Below are positions 31,213 through 40,213 of a stretch of DNA of 64,000 bases, one piece after another. Location of the stretch: the NCBI GenBank assembly GCA_963701205.1, contig OY969575.1, positions 496,001 through 560,000 of the forward strand, in the 5' to 3' direction. The notes below the pieces were generated by a model, which was not told where the DNA came from, searched no databases, and saw only the letters and a program-made list of their open reading frames with translations. Origin of the DNA: JALZKA01 sp963701205. Lineage in GTDB: Bacteria > Actinomycetota > Thermoleophilia > Solirubrobacterales > 70-9. The translations under genes and the position numbers were made by a program. The first letter of the stretch is position 1; the number at the start of each line of letters is the position of its first letter.

Positions 31213-33777
31213 CTACTCGTAGCTGATCGCCTCGATGACGTCGAGGCGGGCAGCCCGGCGGGCCGGCAGGATCGAGGCGATCAGCCCAAGCAGGATGCCC
31301 GCGAACGCAACCAAAACCATCGTGAACAGCGGCGGTCGGTACTGAATGCCTGGGATTCCCGCCGCCAGGCCCTGCAGGAGCGCATATCCCAGCCCGGTGC
31401 CGACAACGATCCCCAGGATGGCGCCGATCAGGCCGATGACCACGCTCTCCGACGCGACCTGGCGGCGGATCTGCCAGCGAGTGGCCCCGAGGGCGCGCAG
31501 CACGCCGATCTCACGGGTGCGCTCCAGGACCGACATCGTCAGCGTGTTCACGATTCCGAAGAGGCTGGCGAAGATGGCCACGCCGACGATCGCGTAGAAG
31601 ATCCCGAACTGCTGGTTGACCTGGCTCTCGACGTCAGCCTTGAGCTCGTCGTTCGACAGGACGGCCAGGTTGGGGTAGTTGCGACGCACGATCCGCCGGA
31701 CCTTCCGCTCCAACACGGGACGAACGTCAGCCGACGTCGCCTTGAGCGCCAGTTCGGTGTCGGCGCTCACGCCCCAGACGGCTCGCAGCGTCCGCAGCGA
31801 CATGCCCACGGTCTGTCCCCCAAACAGCGCCGTTTCCACGATCCCGACTACGGGCGCCCGGCGGGACCCCGACGGACCCTCAAGCGTGAGCTTGTCGCCG
31901 ACCTCGATATTGATCTCGTCAGCGTGCCCCGCACCCACAGTGACCCCGCCCCGCTCCATGCGCCGGAACACCTGATCACGGGGGGCGCCCTTGAGCTTGG
32001 TCGTGTCCACCTGCTCGTACTCGCTCGGCTCGAACGCAATCAGTAGGCCGTCGGACTCCGTCTTGCCCTTCTTGCCGGGTAGTTCCGGCGTGAACAGGAA
32101 CCGCTCCCTGGCGACCACCTGGGCCTCGGGGATCCGCGCGAGCCGATCGCGCAGACTCCCGGCGATGGTCTGCTGAGGGCCCTGCCCGGGCGACAGGCCC
32201 GACGGCTGCACCGTCAAGTCCCTGGCAAACGCCCGGTCGAACTCGTCAGAGATCGTCTTGAGAAAACTGGAGCCAAGGGAGTTGACTGCGATCACCAGCG
32301 CCAGTCCAATCAGGAGGGCGGTCGCGGTGGACGCCGTCCTCCCCGGATCCGACCGCGCCGCCTCGGCCGCAAGCCGGCCCTCGACCGGGAAGACCTTGCG
32401 AACCGGCCAGGAGAGGATTCGCACCATTGGCCGCACGACGAACGGCGCGATCATCGCGATCCCGAAGAAGATCGCGATCGTCCCGATCATGCCGGCCGCA
32501 GCCACCAGGGGCGTCGTCTCATCAGCTGCGCCCAGCCAAAACGCGCCTGCCAGCCCGCACGAAATCAGAACGGCGCCGATCAGTGCCCGGCGCGGGCGCA
32601 CATCCGAACGCAGGCCGTCGGTTCCCAGGACCGCTCGGATCGGCGATGTCCGTCCCGCGCGCCGGGCCGGATAAAGCGCACCAAGGACGGCGGTCACAAG
32701 CCCCACCACCACCGCTGCGACCGGCGCCCACCAGGTCACAACGAGCCTGCCCACCGGGAAGTCGAGCGCCTTGACCAGCTCGGCCAGCGCGTAGGCAAGA
32801 AGAAGGCCGAGGCCGAGGCCGAGGACCGCTCCCACCACTCCCAAGAGAGCCGCTTCGCGCAGCACCGAGCCGGTAATGCGGCGCCGGGGAGTACCAAGGG
32901 TTCGCAGCATCCCGATCTCGCGCGTGCGCTGAAGCACTGTCATGTTGAACGCGTTGAAAATCAGGAAGCCGCCAACGAACAGCGCCATGGCGGCAAAGAA
33001 ATAGAGAATCGCGTTGAACGCCTGAAGTTGTGACTCGATGTCCTGGGACTTTCGGTCGGGCGTCTCAACCTGGACGCCCTTGCCGAAGCGACGTTCCAGA
33101 CGCCGCTCGGTCGCCGCAATCGTCTGGTCGCCACCCGCCGTGATCACATCGATCTCGTCAAAGGATCTGGGCTTGTCCAGGAGCCTCCTCGCCGGGTCGA
33201 TCGCCATCACGGCGAACCCCTGGCCGCCGAACTCGAACCCGCTGGAGAACTGGAAGAGCCCGACGACGTCGAAACCGCGTTTGCCCGATGGAGTGGCCAG
33301 CGAGACGCGATCGCCGACGTCGATTCCGTTCGCGTCGGCCCAACTCTCTTGCAACGCGATCTCGCGCCCGCGCTCGGCATCGCGTCCTGCCACAGTCTCT
33401 GAGTCCGTCACATCCGTTGCATCCGGCGATTGACCCGCCACATTCAGGTCGTCGCCCACGCCCGACTCCCCGTCGCCATCCTCGATCAGGCTGAAGATGC
33501 CAATCACGCGACCGACCGCCTCATCCACTCCTGGCGTCGAACGAACCCGGTCGAGCGACGCGGAGGGCAGCGAGTCGTCGCCTGAACCGGAGACGATCAG
33601 GTCGGCCTTGCCGTAGACGGAGTCGTACAGATCAGAGAACGTCCGGTTGATCGTTGCCGAGAGGAGCAGGACCCCGAGGATCATCCCGACGCCCAGCACG
33701 ATGCCGGCCGCGGTCAGCAGCGCGCGGGCGCGACGGGCGCGGACCTGACGGATAGCCAGCGAGCTGAAGGACCGCAT
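31213..33777 (-). CDS. ABC transporter permease, FtsX/MacB type
   Basis: An 854-residue permease with two FtsX-like units: a membrane helix at about 15-40, a large extracytoplasmic domain, three helices at about 255-365, another helix group at about 395-495, a second extracytoplasmic domain, and a final three-helix FtsX block (about 720-845). The TREIGMLRTLG and TREIGVLRALG motifs mark both coupling helices. Such permeases drive lipoprotein or peptide export, or mechanotransmission. It follows the ATPase gene by 7 nt. Confidence 0.92.
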   Translation of the reverse strand: MRSFSSLAIRQVRARRARALLTAAGIVLGVGMILGVLLLSATINRTFSDLYDSVYGKADLIVSGSGDDSLPSASLDRVRSTPGVDEAVGRVIGIFSLIEDGDGESGVGDDLNVAGQSPDATDVTDSETVAGRDAERGREIALQESWADANGIDVGDRVSLATPSGKRGFDVVGLFQFSSGFEFGGQGFAVMAIDPARRLLDKPRSFDEIDVITAGGDQTIAATERRLERRFGKGVQVETPDRKSQDIESQLQAFNAILYFFAAMALFVGGFLIFNAFNMTVLQRTREIGMLRTLGTPRRRITGSVLREAALLGVVGAVLGLGLGLLLAYALAELVKALDFPVGRLVVTWWAPVAAVVVGLVTAVLGALYPARRAGRTSPIRAVLGTDGLRSDVRPRRALIGAVLISCGLAGAFWLGAADETTPLVAAAGMIGTIAIFFGIAMIAPFVVRPMVRILSWPVRKVFPVEGRLAAEAARSDPGRTASTATALLIGLALVIAVNSLGSSFLKTISDEFDRAFARDLTVQPSGLSPGQGPQQTIAGSLRDRLARIPEAQVVARERFLFTPELPGKKGKTESDGLLIAFEPSEYEQVDTTKLKGAPRDQVFRRMERGGVTVGAGHADEINIEVGDKLTLEGPSGSRRAPVVGIVETALFGGQTVGMSLRTLRAVWGVSADTELALKATSADVRPVLERKVRRIVRRNYPNLAVLSNDELKADVESQVNQQFGIFYAIVGVAIFASLFGIVNTLTMSVLERTREIGVLRALGATRWQIRRQVASESVVIGLIGAILGIVVGTGLGYALLQGLAAGIPGIQYRPPLFTMVLVAFAGILLGLIASILPARRAARLDVIEAISYE

Positions 33778-33784
33778 TTGACCG

Positions 33785-34654
33785 TTAGGCCTGGAGCGCG
33801 GTGAACGCGGCGGAGACGCGCTCGCGTGACCCGCCGTCGATCTCGCCGGCCACCTGTCCGTCGCGCAGGAAGATCACGCGATCAGCGATTGCCGCCGCGC
33901 CGGGATCATGGGTGACCATCACGACCGTCTGCCGCTCCGTATCGCTTAGTTCCCGCAAAAGCTCCAAGATCTCTGCGCTGGAGCGACTGTCGAGGTTGCC
34001 GGTCGGCTCGTCGGCTAGCACCAACTCCGGATCCCGAAGCAGGGCCCGCGCGATTGATACCCGCTGCTGTTCGCCGCCGGACATTTCCGCGGGGAGGTGG
34101 GATACCCGCCCGGCCAGCCCAACCCGGTTCAAGAGATCGCGAGCCCGGCCTCGGATCGCCTCGCCCCGATCGCCCGCAATCAGCGCCGGCAGCAAGACGT
34201 TCTCCTCCGCGGTCAACGACGGCAGCAGGTTGAAGAACTGAAAGACGAACCCGATCCGATCCCGGCGGATGCGAGTCAGCCCGGCATCGTCAAGGCCGTC
34301 GAACCGCTCACCGCCGAGGCTGATCTGGCCCGAGGTGGGGGTTTCGAGCGCGCCGAGCATGTGGAGCATCGTCGATTTCCCTGAACCCGACGGTCCCATG
34401 ATCGCGACGATCTCGCCCCTGCGAACCGCAAGCGAAGCACCGTCTAAGGCCCGCACGGCCGCGCTGCCGTCCCCGTAGACCTTGGCGAGGTCCTGAGCCT
34501 CAAGCACAACCGGCGCGGGCGCTGGCGGGGCTGGCTCGAGTTCAGCAACAGGCTCCGGATCCGCGTTGCCGCCCGCGATGGCGATCAGGGCCTCACCGGC
34601 GCGGCCGAGGCCCCCGCGCACCGCTCCTGCAAGGTCGTCGAGCAAGGGTGTCAC
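33785..34654 (-). CDS. ABC transporter ATP-binding protein, LolD/MacB type
   Basis: 289 residues from the GTG at 34654. A roughly 45-residue N-terminal extension (LDDLAGAVRGGLGRAGEALI) precedes the ATPase core. Walker A is GPSGSGKST, the signature is MSGGEQQRVSIA and Walker B is LVLADEPTGNLD. It energises the adjacent FtsX-like permease. The GTG is preferred to a TTG at 34663, because a TAAGGT box 8 nt upstream makes the transcript begin near the GTG. A perfect inverted repeat touches that box. Confidence 0.93.
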   Translation of the reverse strand: MTPLLDDLAGAVRGGLGRAGEALIAIAGGNADPEPVAELEPAPPAPAPVVLEAQDLAKVYGDGSAAVRALDGASLAVRRGEIVAIMGPSGSGKSTMLHMLGALETPTSGQISLGGERFDGLDDAGLTRIRRDRIGFVFQFFNLLPSLTAEENVLLPALIAGDRGEAIRGRARDLLNRVGLAGRVSHLPAEMSGGEQQRVSIARALLRDPELVLADEPTGNLDSRSSAEILELLRELSDTERQTVVMVTHDPGAAAIADRVIFLRDGQVAGEIDGGSRERVSAAFTALQA

Positions 34655-34662
34655 GCTGCCCA

Positions 34663-34668
34663 ACCTTA
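34663..34668 (-). promoter_or_regulatory. putative leaderless -10 box of the ABC exporter operon
   Basis: TAAGGT on the minus strand, 8 nt before the GTG at 34654. It shares one base with the palindrome immediately upstream. Confidence 0.5.
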
Positions 34669-34685
34669 CTGACCAGCGGGTCAGT
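34668..34685. promoter_or_regulatory. perfect inverted repeat, candidate operator of the ABC exporter
   Basis: ACTGACC-AGCG-GGTCAGT: 7-bp arms with a 4-nt centre and no mismatch. It lies just upstream of the -10 box of the exporter operon, where a bound repressor would block RNA polymerase. The TGACC-N4-GGTCA core is of the kind recognised by TetR-family dimers. A terminator reading for the upstream isomerase gene is less likely, since no T-run follows. Confidence 0.6.
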
Positions 34686-34696
34686 TACGGCGCCGC

Positions 34697-35737
34697 TCAG
34701 GGTCGCCCGAGCTGGTCCTTCAATTGCTCGATCAGCGTCACCGGCGATGGGTCCACCCCACGCTTCGCCGCCAGGATCAACGAGACGATGTCACCGAGCA
34801 TCACCGCCCACAGCATGCGTGCCGTGCGGGTCTCGCCCTGGGTTTCGATCAGCTCCACACCGGCAACCCCAGGGCGAATCAGCTCAGCCGTCAGCTCGAT
34901 CCGCTCGCGCTCGCGCGGGTGCTGGTCGGAGTCGGTCAAAAATATCGTGGAAAATCCGCTGCCCGCGCCACCCTCGCGCCACCCGACCAGCTCGTTGTGA
35001 TCCATCTCAGGGATCGCGTGGGTAAACGCGGGGATCTCCGGGTTCTCGTTGATCTGGGTCTTCCAGCGATACGCGACCGGCTCGGTCAGATCGCACCCGT
35101 AGATCACGGGAATCGTCCCCTCGATGCGATCGGCCAACGCCGCTGCGGTTTCGATCAGTGCGTCGCTGCTCGCGGTCAGGTGGGTGGCGGCGCCGTCGAT
35201 CTCCGTCCGAATCGCGGGAGCGGCGCCCGCCAGTCCGGCGAGCTCAGCGGCAGCAACGAACATGTAACCAACCGACGCACGCGGCTGGAGCGCCGCGGGC
35301 ATCGGGATCACCGGGACGCCGGCTTCACGGGCGGCGTCGCCAAGCGCCCCGCCGGTCGTCGCTACAACGCGTCGGGCCCCAACCGCGGAGGCCGCCTCAA
35401 AGCACGCCAACGTCTCCTCCGTGTTGCCCGAATAGCTGGAGCAGAGCACCACGCGATCGGGCGGCGTCCACGGTGGCAGCTTGTAATCGCGAACCGTCAT
35501 CAGCGGCAGGTTCAAGCGATCGCCGAAGGCCGCGCGCGCGAGGTCGCCACCGATCGCCGATGCCCCCATGCCGCAAACCACCACACCGCTCGACTCAAGC
35601 GGTTCGATCCGCGCCGACTCGACGCGCCAGAGCGCGTCCGAGAGGTGCTCGGGCATGGTCAGAACGTCCTCAAGCTGGTTCCGGGCGTCAACCGCCTGGA
35701 TCATCTCGATCGTCTGACTCACGGACTCGCTCCTCAT
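34697..35737 (-). CDS. bifunctional phosphoglucose/phosphomannose isomerase-like protein
   Basis: 346 residues with two SIS domains. GVVVCGMGASAIGGDLARA and CSSYSGNTEETL are the sugar-phosphate-binding signatures, and the C-terminal MDHNELVGWREG matches the PGI/PMI C-terminal domain. It would interconvert fructose-6-P with glucose-6-P or mannose-6-P, feeding the neighbouring nucleotide-sugar genes. Its start overlaps the nucleotidyltransferase gene by 4 nt, giving a coupled operon. Confidence 0.9.
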   Translation of the reverse strand: MRSESVSQTIEMIQAVDARNQLEDVLTMPEHLSDALWRVESARIEPLESSGVVVCGMGASAIGGDLARAAFGDRLNLPLMTVRDYKLPPWTPPDRVVLCSSYSGNTEETLACFEAASAVGARRVVATTGGALGDAAREAGVPVIPMPAALQPRASVGYMFVAAAELAGLAGAAPAIRTEIDGAATHLTASSDALIETAAALADRIEGTIPVIYGCDLTEPVAYRWKTQINENPEIPAFTHAIPEMDHNELVGWREGGAGSGFSTIFLTDSDQHPRERERIELTAELIRPGVAGVELIETQGETRTARMLWAVMLGDIVSLILAAKRGVDPSPVTLIEQLKDQLGRP

Positions 35738-36807
35738 GTTGCGACACCCCCCGGTTCAATCCGGGAATCGCCATCGACTTCAGCCATTGCGCCAATTCTC
35801 GCAGCCTCGCCGATCACGGCGCCCGCCTCGATCGTCGCACCGTCGCCAATCTCGACCCGCGGAGCCAGGATCGCGCCGTCGATCGTCACGCCGGCGCCGA
35901 TCCGGCAGCCCGGTTGCAGCACGGATCCCGCCACGTGGGCGCCGGCGCCAACCTCGCAATCGCCGGAGATCACGGCCCGCGGACCAATGAATGCCTCCGG
36001 ACCGATCGACGCGCCCGCCGCGACGAAAAAGGGGGCAGCAAGATGCGCGGACTCGTCGACATCCGCGTGCCCGTCCACCGCGGGGAGCACGTCGGTCTTG
36101 ACGGCGCCTTCGAGGATGTCCCAGGTGGCCTGCAGGTAGCGCTCCGGCGTCCCGATGTCCATCCAGTAGCCGTCGAGCCGTTGGCCAAAAAGGCCCTGGC
36201 CCACGAGGCGGGGAAAGACCTCGCGCTCGATCGAGACCGCGCGACCAGGCGGAATCAGGTTGACGACGGTGCGCTCGAGCACGTAGATGCCCGCGTTGAT
36301 CTCATCGGTGTCGATCGCGTCTGCCTCGGGCTTCTCGACAAACCCGGACACGACGCCGGCGTCATCGCGGCGCACGAGGCCGTAGGAGGACGGATCTTCG
36401 ACCGGGTAGAGCGCCAGCGACGCGCTCGCCTCTCGCTCGGCGTGCGCCGCCAGATGCCCGGTTAGATCGAGGTCGGTCAGCAAATCGCCGTTGACGACAA
36501 CAAAACGATCCCCAAGCAGGCCGTTGTCGGCCGCCAGGCGAATCGGACCCGCGGTGCCAAGCGGCTCGTTTTCCTGGAGGTAGGTGATCGTCGGGCCATC
36601 GGGCTCGCCATCGCCGAGGACGGCACGCAGATCGTCCGCCCGAAAGCCACAAGCCATCACCACGTCGTCAACGCCGTGTCGGGCGAGCCAATCCACCATG
36701 AAGCGAATGAACGGGCGATCGACCAGCGGCAAAGCGGGCTTGGGTTGGGTGAGCGTCAGCGGTCGGAGGCGGGTGCCCTCGCCCCCGACCAGGACCAGCG
36801 CCTGCAT
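35734..36807 (-). CDS. sugar nucleotidyltransferase, mannose-1-phosphate guanylyltransferase type
   Basis: 357 residues: MQALVLVGGEGTRLRPLTLTQPKPALP opens a nucleotidyltransferase domain with VNGDLLTDLD and GYWMDIGTPERYL. Then hexapeptide repeats (about 260-357, VGAGAHVAGSVLQ, IGDGATIEAG) form a beta-helix. Members of this group make GDP-mannose. It sits between the UDP-sugar dehydrogenase and the isomerase genes with 1- and 4-nt overlaps, consistent with one pathway operon for envelope polysaccharide precursors. Confidence 0.9.
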   Translation of the reverse strand: MQALVLVGGEGTRLRPLTLTQPKPALPLVDRPFIRFMVDWLARHGVDDVVMACGFRADDLRAVLGDGEPDGPTITYLQENEPLGTAGPIRLAADNGLLGDRFVVVNGDLLTDLDLTGHLAAHAEREASASLALYPVEDPSSYGLVRRDDAGVVSGFVEKPEADAIDTDEINAGIYVLERTVVNLIPPGRAVSIEREVFPRLVGQGLFGQRLDGYWMDIGTPERYLQATWDILEGAVKTDVLPAVDGHADVDESAHLAAPFFVAAGASIGPEAFIGPRAVISGDCEVGAGAHVAGSVLQPGCRIGAGVTIDGAILAPRVEIGDGATIEAGAVIGEAARIGAMAEVDGDSRIEPGGVAT

Positions 36808-38093
36808 CAGCCTTCTTTGCCGTTCCGGCCGATTCCCTCGTAGGCGAACCCAGCGGCGCGAATCGCGTCGCCGTCCAGGAAGTTGCGTCCGTCAACCACC
36901 AGCGCAGTCGCCATTCGACCGCGCGCATCGCCCCAGTCGAGCTCCGCAAACTCCGGCCACTCAGTCACCAAGACGGCAGCGTCAGCGCCGGTCAGGGCCT
37001 CCACCGCCGAGCCGCACACCTCGACGCCCGGCAGCAGCCCGTCCGCTGCGGTGGCGATGGGGTCGTAGGCGCTGACGGTCGCGCCCTCGCCCTGAAGCCT
37101 GGCCGACAGAACGAGGCTCGTCGCCTCCCGCATGTCGTCGGTGTCCGGTTTGAACGCCAAGCCGAGCAACGCGATCTTGCGATCAACCAGCGACCCGAGG
37201 TGCTTTTCGAGCTTGGCGATGACACGCCGCTTTTGCAACTCGTTCACCTCGATCACGGCGTTAAGAAGCTGGAAGTGGTACCCCGAGTTGCCGGCAAGCT
37301 GCTTGAGCGCCGAGACGTCCTTGGGAAAGCAACTCCCCCCGTAGCCAACGCCGGCCTTCAAGAACTGCGGTCCGATCCGTGAATCAAGGCCCATCCCGCG
37401 TGCGACCTCGGTCACATCGGCGCCCGTCTGCTCGCAAACGTTCGCAATCTCGTTGATGAAGCTGATCTTCGTCGCCAGAAACGCATTCGACGCGAGCTTG
37501 ATCATCTCGGCAGATGCAACGTCCGTACGGACGACCTCCTCGGTGAGTGGCGCATAGAGCGCCTCGACGGCGTCGGCGGCCCACTCTGAGCCCCGATCGG
37601 CGCCGACCACAACCCTGTCGGGATGCATGAAGTCAGCGATCGCGGCGCCCTCCTTGAGGAACTCCGGGCATGAGACGTATGCCAGGCCCGGCCTGTCACG
37701 CCGAATGGCGGCTCCGGTTCCGGACGGCACCGTGCTCTTCATCACGAGCGCGTGGCTGTCCTCCTTGGGGAGGCGCCCGACAACGGCCTGGACGCGTGAC
37801 AAGTCGGCGTCGCCGGAATAGGTGGGCGGCGTATCGACGCAGCAAAACAGGAGGCGCGTTCCGTCTAGGACGTCGTCCATCGAAGTCGTGAACGTCAGCC
37901 GCTCCGCGTTGGCGGCGAGCAGCTCCGGAAGCCCTGGCTCGTGAATCGTGATCTCGCCGCGGCGCAACGCTTCGATTTTCTCCTCAACGATGTCGAGAGC
38001 GACCACGGGATGGCCGAGTTCCGCAAAGCAGGCGGCTGTCACCAGGCCGACCCAGCCGACCCCGACAACTCCTACTGTCTCCTTCTCGGTCAT
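36807..38093 (-). CDS. UDP-glucose/GDP-mannose 6-dehydrogenase
   Basis: 428 residues. The N-terminal Rossmann motif is GVVGVGWVGLVTAACFAELG, the catalytic cysteine is in GGSCFPKD, and the C-terminal domain has LLGLAFKPDTDDMREA. It oxidises the C6 of a nucleotide sugar to the uronic acid, using two NAD. UDP-glucose is the commonest substrate, but the GDP-mannose-type neighbour leaves GDP-mannose possible. It is the first gene of the isomerase/nucleotidyltransferase operon. Confidence 0.93.
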   Translation of the reverse strand: MTEKETVGVVGVGWVGLVTAACFAELGHPVVALDIVEEKIEALRRGEITIHEPGLPELLAANAERLTFTTSMDDVLDGTRLLFCCVDTPPTYSGDADLSRVQAVVGRLPKEDSHALVMKSTVPSGTGAAIRRDRPGLAYVSCPEFLKEGAAIADFMHPDRVVVGADRGSEWAADAVEALYAPLTEEVVRTDVASAEMIKLASNAFLATKISFINEIANVCEQTGADVTEVARGMGLDSRIGPQFLKAGVGYGGSCFPKDVSALKQLAGNSGYHFQLLNAVIEVNELQKRRVIAKLEKHLGSLVDRKIALLGLAFKPDTDDMREATSLVLSARLQGEGATVSAYDPIATAADGLLPGVEVCGSAVEALTGADAAVLVTEWPEFAELDWGDARGRMATALVVDGRNFLDGDAIRAAGFAYEGIGRNGKEG

Positions 38094-38116
38094 CTTGGAC
38101 GGAAGACGGTATTCGA

Positions 38117-40213
38117 CTACTTGCCGAATTCGCGGATCGAGCCGGCAATGGCGAGCATCTCGTCCTCAGTCAGTGCGCGGGTGAGGGTGTTGGTGACCCA
38201 GTACGCGCCCTTGCTCGTCGTCCAGCCCACGAGCCGCAATTTGTCCTGCTCGTAGAAGAGCATGTACTCGCGGCCATCGATCGTCCGCGTCTCGGAAGGG
38301 TTGTTGAGGATCGGGGGGTCCGTCCAGTTGACGCCGCTGACCCCGTAGTAGGCACGCCCGAAGCTCTCTTGATAGGCGATCACGAACTTGTACATGTAGT
38401 AAACGACTTTGTTGTCCGGTCCAGCGAGCGCAGCCGCGCGGGATTCCGGGGTCACCTCGGCGATCACGTTCGAGACCATCGCGGTCGGGTAGAAGATCGG
38501 CAGGGCGGCGCCCTTCTTCTTCATGAACTTCTCGAACTGGGCGGCAAGCGGCTGGCTTTGCCCGGTCGCGTCGATCATCGACGGCTCCGCCGACGGCGTC
38601 GCGGGCTTCTTCGGTTGCTTTGACTTCTTCTTGCCCTTGGCCTTCTTCTGCGGCGCCGGCGCGACTGTCGGGGGACTCACCTGGGCGGCATCGATGTCCT
38701 CGCCCAAGAACTGCGCAACGGCCTCGTCGATCTCGGACTTGCTGGCCGCAACGCCACCGTCGGTCGTCAGGCCGCCAAGCGTGATCTGGCGCACCGAAGC
38801 GTTGCGGACCTCGACGAACGTCTTGAGCATCTCGATGATCGTGGGGGCGTCAGAGATGTCGGACGTCGTGTTGTCCGTGAAGATGTCGATCAGCTCGTTG
38901 CCGCCACCGAAGATCGGCAGCAACTCACGCGGAGGGATGCGCTGGCGGGCCTCACGCACGAAGTCCTGCTGGCGGGCGCCGCGTACGAGATCGTTGTCGT
39001 TATGCCGGTAGCGGACGTACTGAAGCGCCGTAAAGCCGCACAGCTTCGAGTACCCGGCGGGGACATCGATCTCCGAGTAGTAGTCGGCCAGAGCGAGGCC
39101 CTCATTCGAATGGAAGTAGTGCCGGTCAACGTCGATGTAAACACAATCGATCGCGTTGACGGCCTCGTAGAAGCCCTCGAAGTCCACGTTGACGATGTGG
39201 TTGATCGGAATGCCCAGGTAGGACTTGATCGTCTTCACGGCAAGCTCGGTGCCGCCGCCCGGCTTTGCCTGTTCGCCGTACGAGTACGCGGCGTTCAGCT
39301 TGTCCGTTCCGTAGCCGGGAATCGGAACTTCAAGGTCGCGAGGCAGCGACATCAGCGCCAAGAAGCCCTTGTCCGGATCAACCCGCAAAAGCAGCGCCGT
39401 ATCCGACCTGCCGGGATCGCCCGGGGTGCCCGATCGCTTGTCGGAGCCGAGGATCAAGATCGTCTGCGGGTCGCCACCTTGGACATCGGAGAGCTGAGCG
39501 CGCGCGTCGGCGAACGCCTCGTTGTCGCCAAGCCGCTCGCCGATGTCGTCCAAAAACAGGAGGAAGGCAACGGCGGTGGCCGCGGCAACGGACATGACGA
39601 TCACGAACGTCGCCGCCACGAATCGCCACCAGACCGTGCGCTTGGGCGGCTCGCCGACGCCCTCGCCGCTGGGTTGCGGCACGGCGGGGGCCGCCGCCTG
39701 GGTGCTGCTCGCGGGGCTCCGTTGGGCCGCCTGTTTTTCGGCGCGCGCAGCGAGGCCTGCGTGTGCCGCGGCCTTGGCAGCCTCGGCGGCTGCCTCGCGA
39801 TCGGCGATCGCAAGCGTGTCGGCCTCAACGGTCGGATCTGGGGAATCTGCGACGGCCCGCTCGTCATCCGCGTCGCCTCCCGAGCCTTCGTCGTCGGCAA
39901 ACTCGAACTCGTCGGGCGGCTCGGGAAGCTCGTCGGCCGGATCCGGCGTCTCCTCTTCGGCCTCGGGCGTGTGTTCGGGCTGCTCGTCGGTCCCGAGTTC
40001 GTCGAACTCGGCGCTGATCTCCGCCTCGATGCCAGCGAACTCGTCGGTCAGCCCGCTCGCGTCCGCATCGCTTTCAGGCTCCGGCTCGCCTTCGGCACGT
40101 TGGCGCCCAGCCCAGGTCGCGGGTGGCGGGCCCGGTTCGGCGTCATCTGAATCGGCACCCGGAGGGTTCGCGGATTCCGGGGCCTCGTCGTCAGGGCGTT
40201 CGTCGTCAACCAT
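38117..40213 (-). CDS. LytR-CpsA-Psr (LCP) family wall-polymer ligase with long acidic N-terminus
   Basis: 698 residues from the ATG at 40213. About 195 N-terminal residues are Asp/Glu/Pro-rich and probably cytoplasmic and disordered. A membrane helix follows at about 197-221, then the LCP domain with LPRDLEVPIPGYG, the DFEGF motif and LQYVRYRHNDNDLVRGARQQDFV. A C-terminal region after a Lys-rich linker (KKAKGKKKSKQPKK) carries a second globular domain. LCP proteins transfer glycopolymers from lipid carriers to peptidoglycan. It overlaps the M20 peptidase gene by 8 nt. Confidence 0.9.
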   Translation of the reverse strand: MVDDERPDDEAPESANPPGADSDDAEPGPPPATWAGRQRAEGEPEPESDADASGLTDEFAGIEAEISAEFDELGTDEQPEHTPEAEEETPDPADELPEPPDEFEFADDEGSGGDADDERAVADSPDPTVEADTLAIADREAAAEAAKAAAHAGLAARAEKQAAQRSPASSTQAAAPAVPQPSGEGVGEPPKRTVWWRFVAATFVIVMSVAAATAVAFLLFLDDIGERLGDNEAFADARAQLSDVQGGDPQTILILGSDKRSGTPGDPGRSDTALLLRVDPDKGFLALMSLPRDLEVPIPGYGTDKLNAAYSYGEQAKPGGGTELAVKTIKSYLGIPINHIVNVDFEGFYEAVNAIDCVYIDVDRHYFHSNEGLALADYYSEIDVPAGYSKLCGFTALQYVRYRHNDNDLVRGARQQDFVREARQRIPPRELLPIFGGGNELIDIFTDNTTSDISDAPTIIEMLKTFVEVRNASVRQITLGGLTTDGGVAASKSEIDEAVAQFLGEDIDAAQVSPPTVAPAPQKKAKGKKKSKQPKKPATPSAEPSMIDATGQSQPLAAQFEKFMKKKGAALPIFYPTAMVSNVIAEVTPESRAAALAGPDNKVVYYMYKFVIAYQESFGRAYYGVSGVNWTDPPILNNPSETRTIDGREYMLFYEQDKLRLVGWTTSKGAYWVTNTLTRALTEDEMLAIAGSIREFGK

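Noticed and set aside
34668..34685. Reading the palindrome as an intrinsic terminator of the isomerase operon
   Set aside because: No T-run follows on the minus strand, and it abuts the -10 box of the next operon, so an operator is the better explanation.
35158..36465. 435-codon plus-strand frame over the isomerase and nucleotidyltransferase genes
   Set aside because: It spans the junction of two coupled minus-strand genes and has no recognisable domain.
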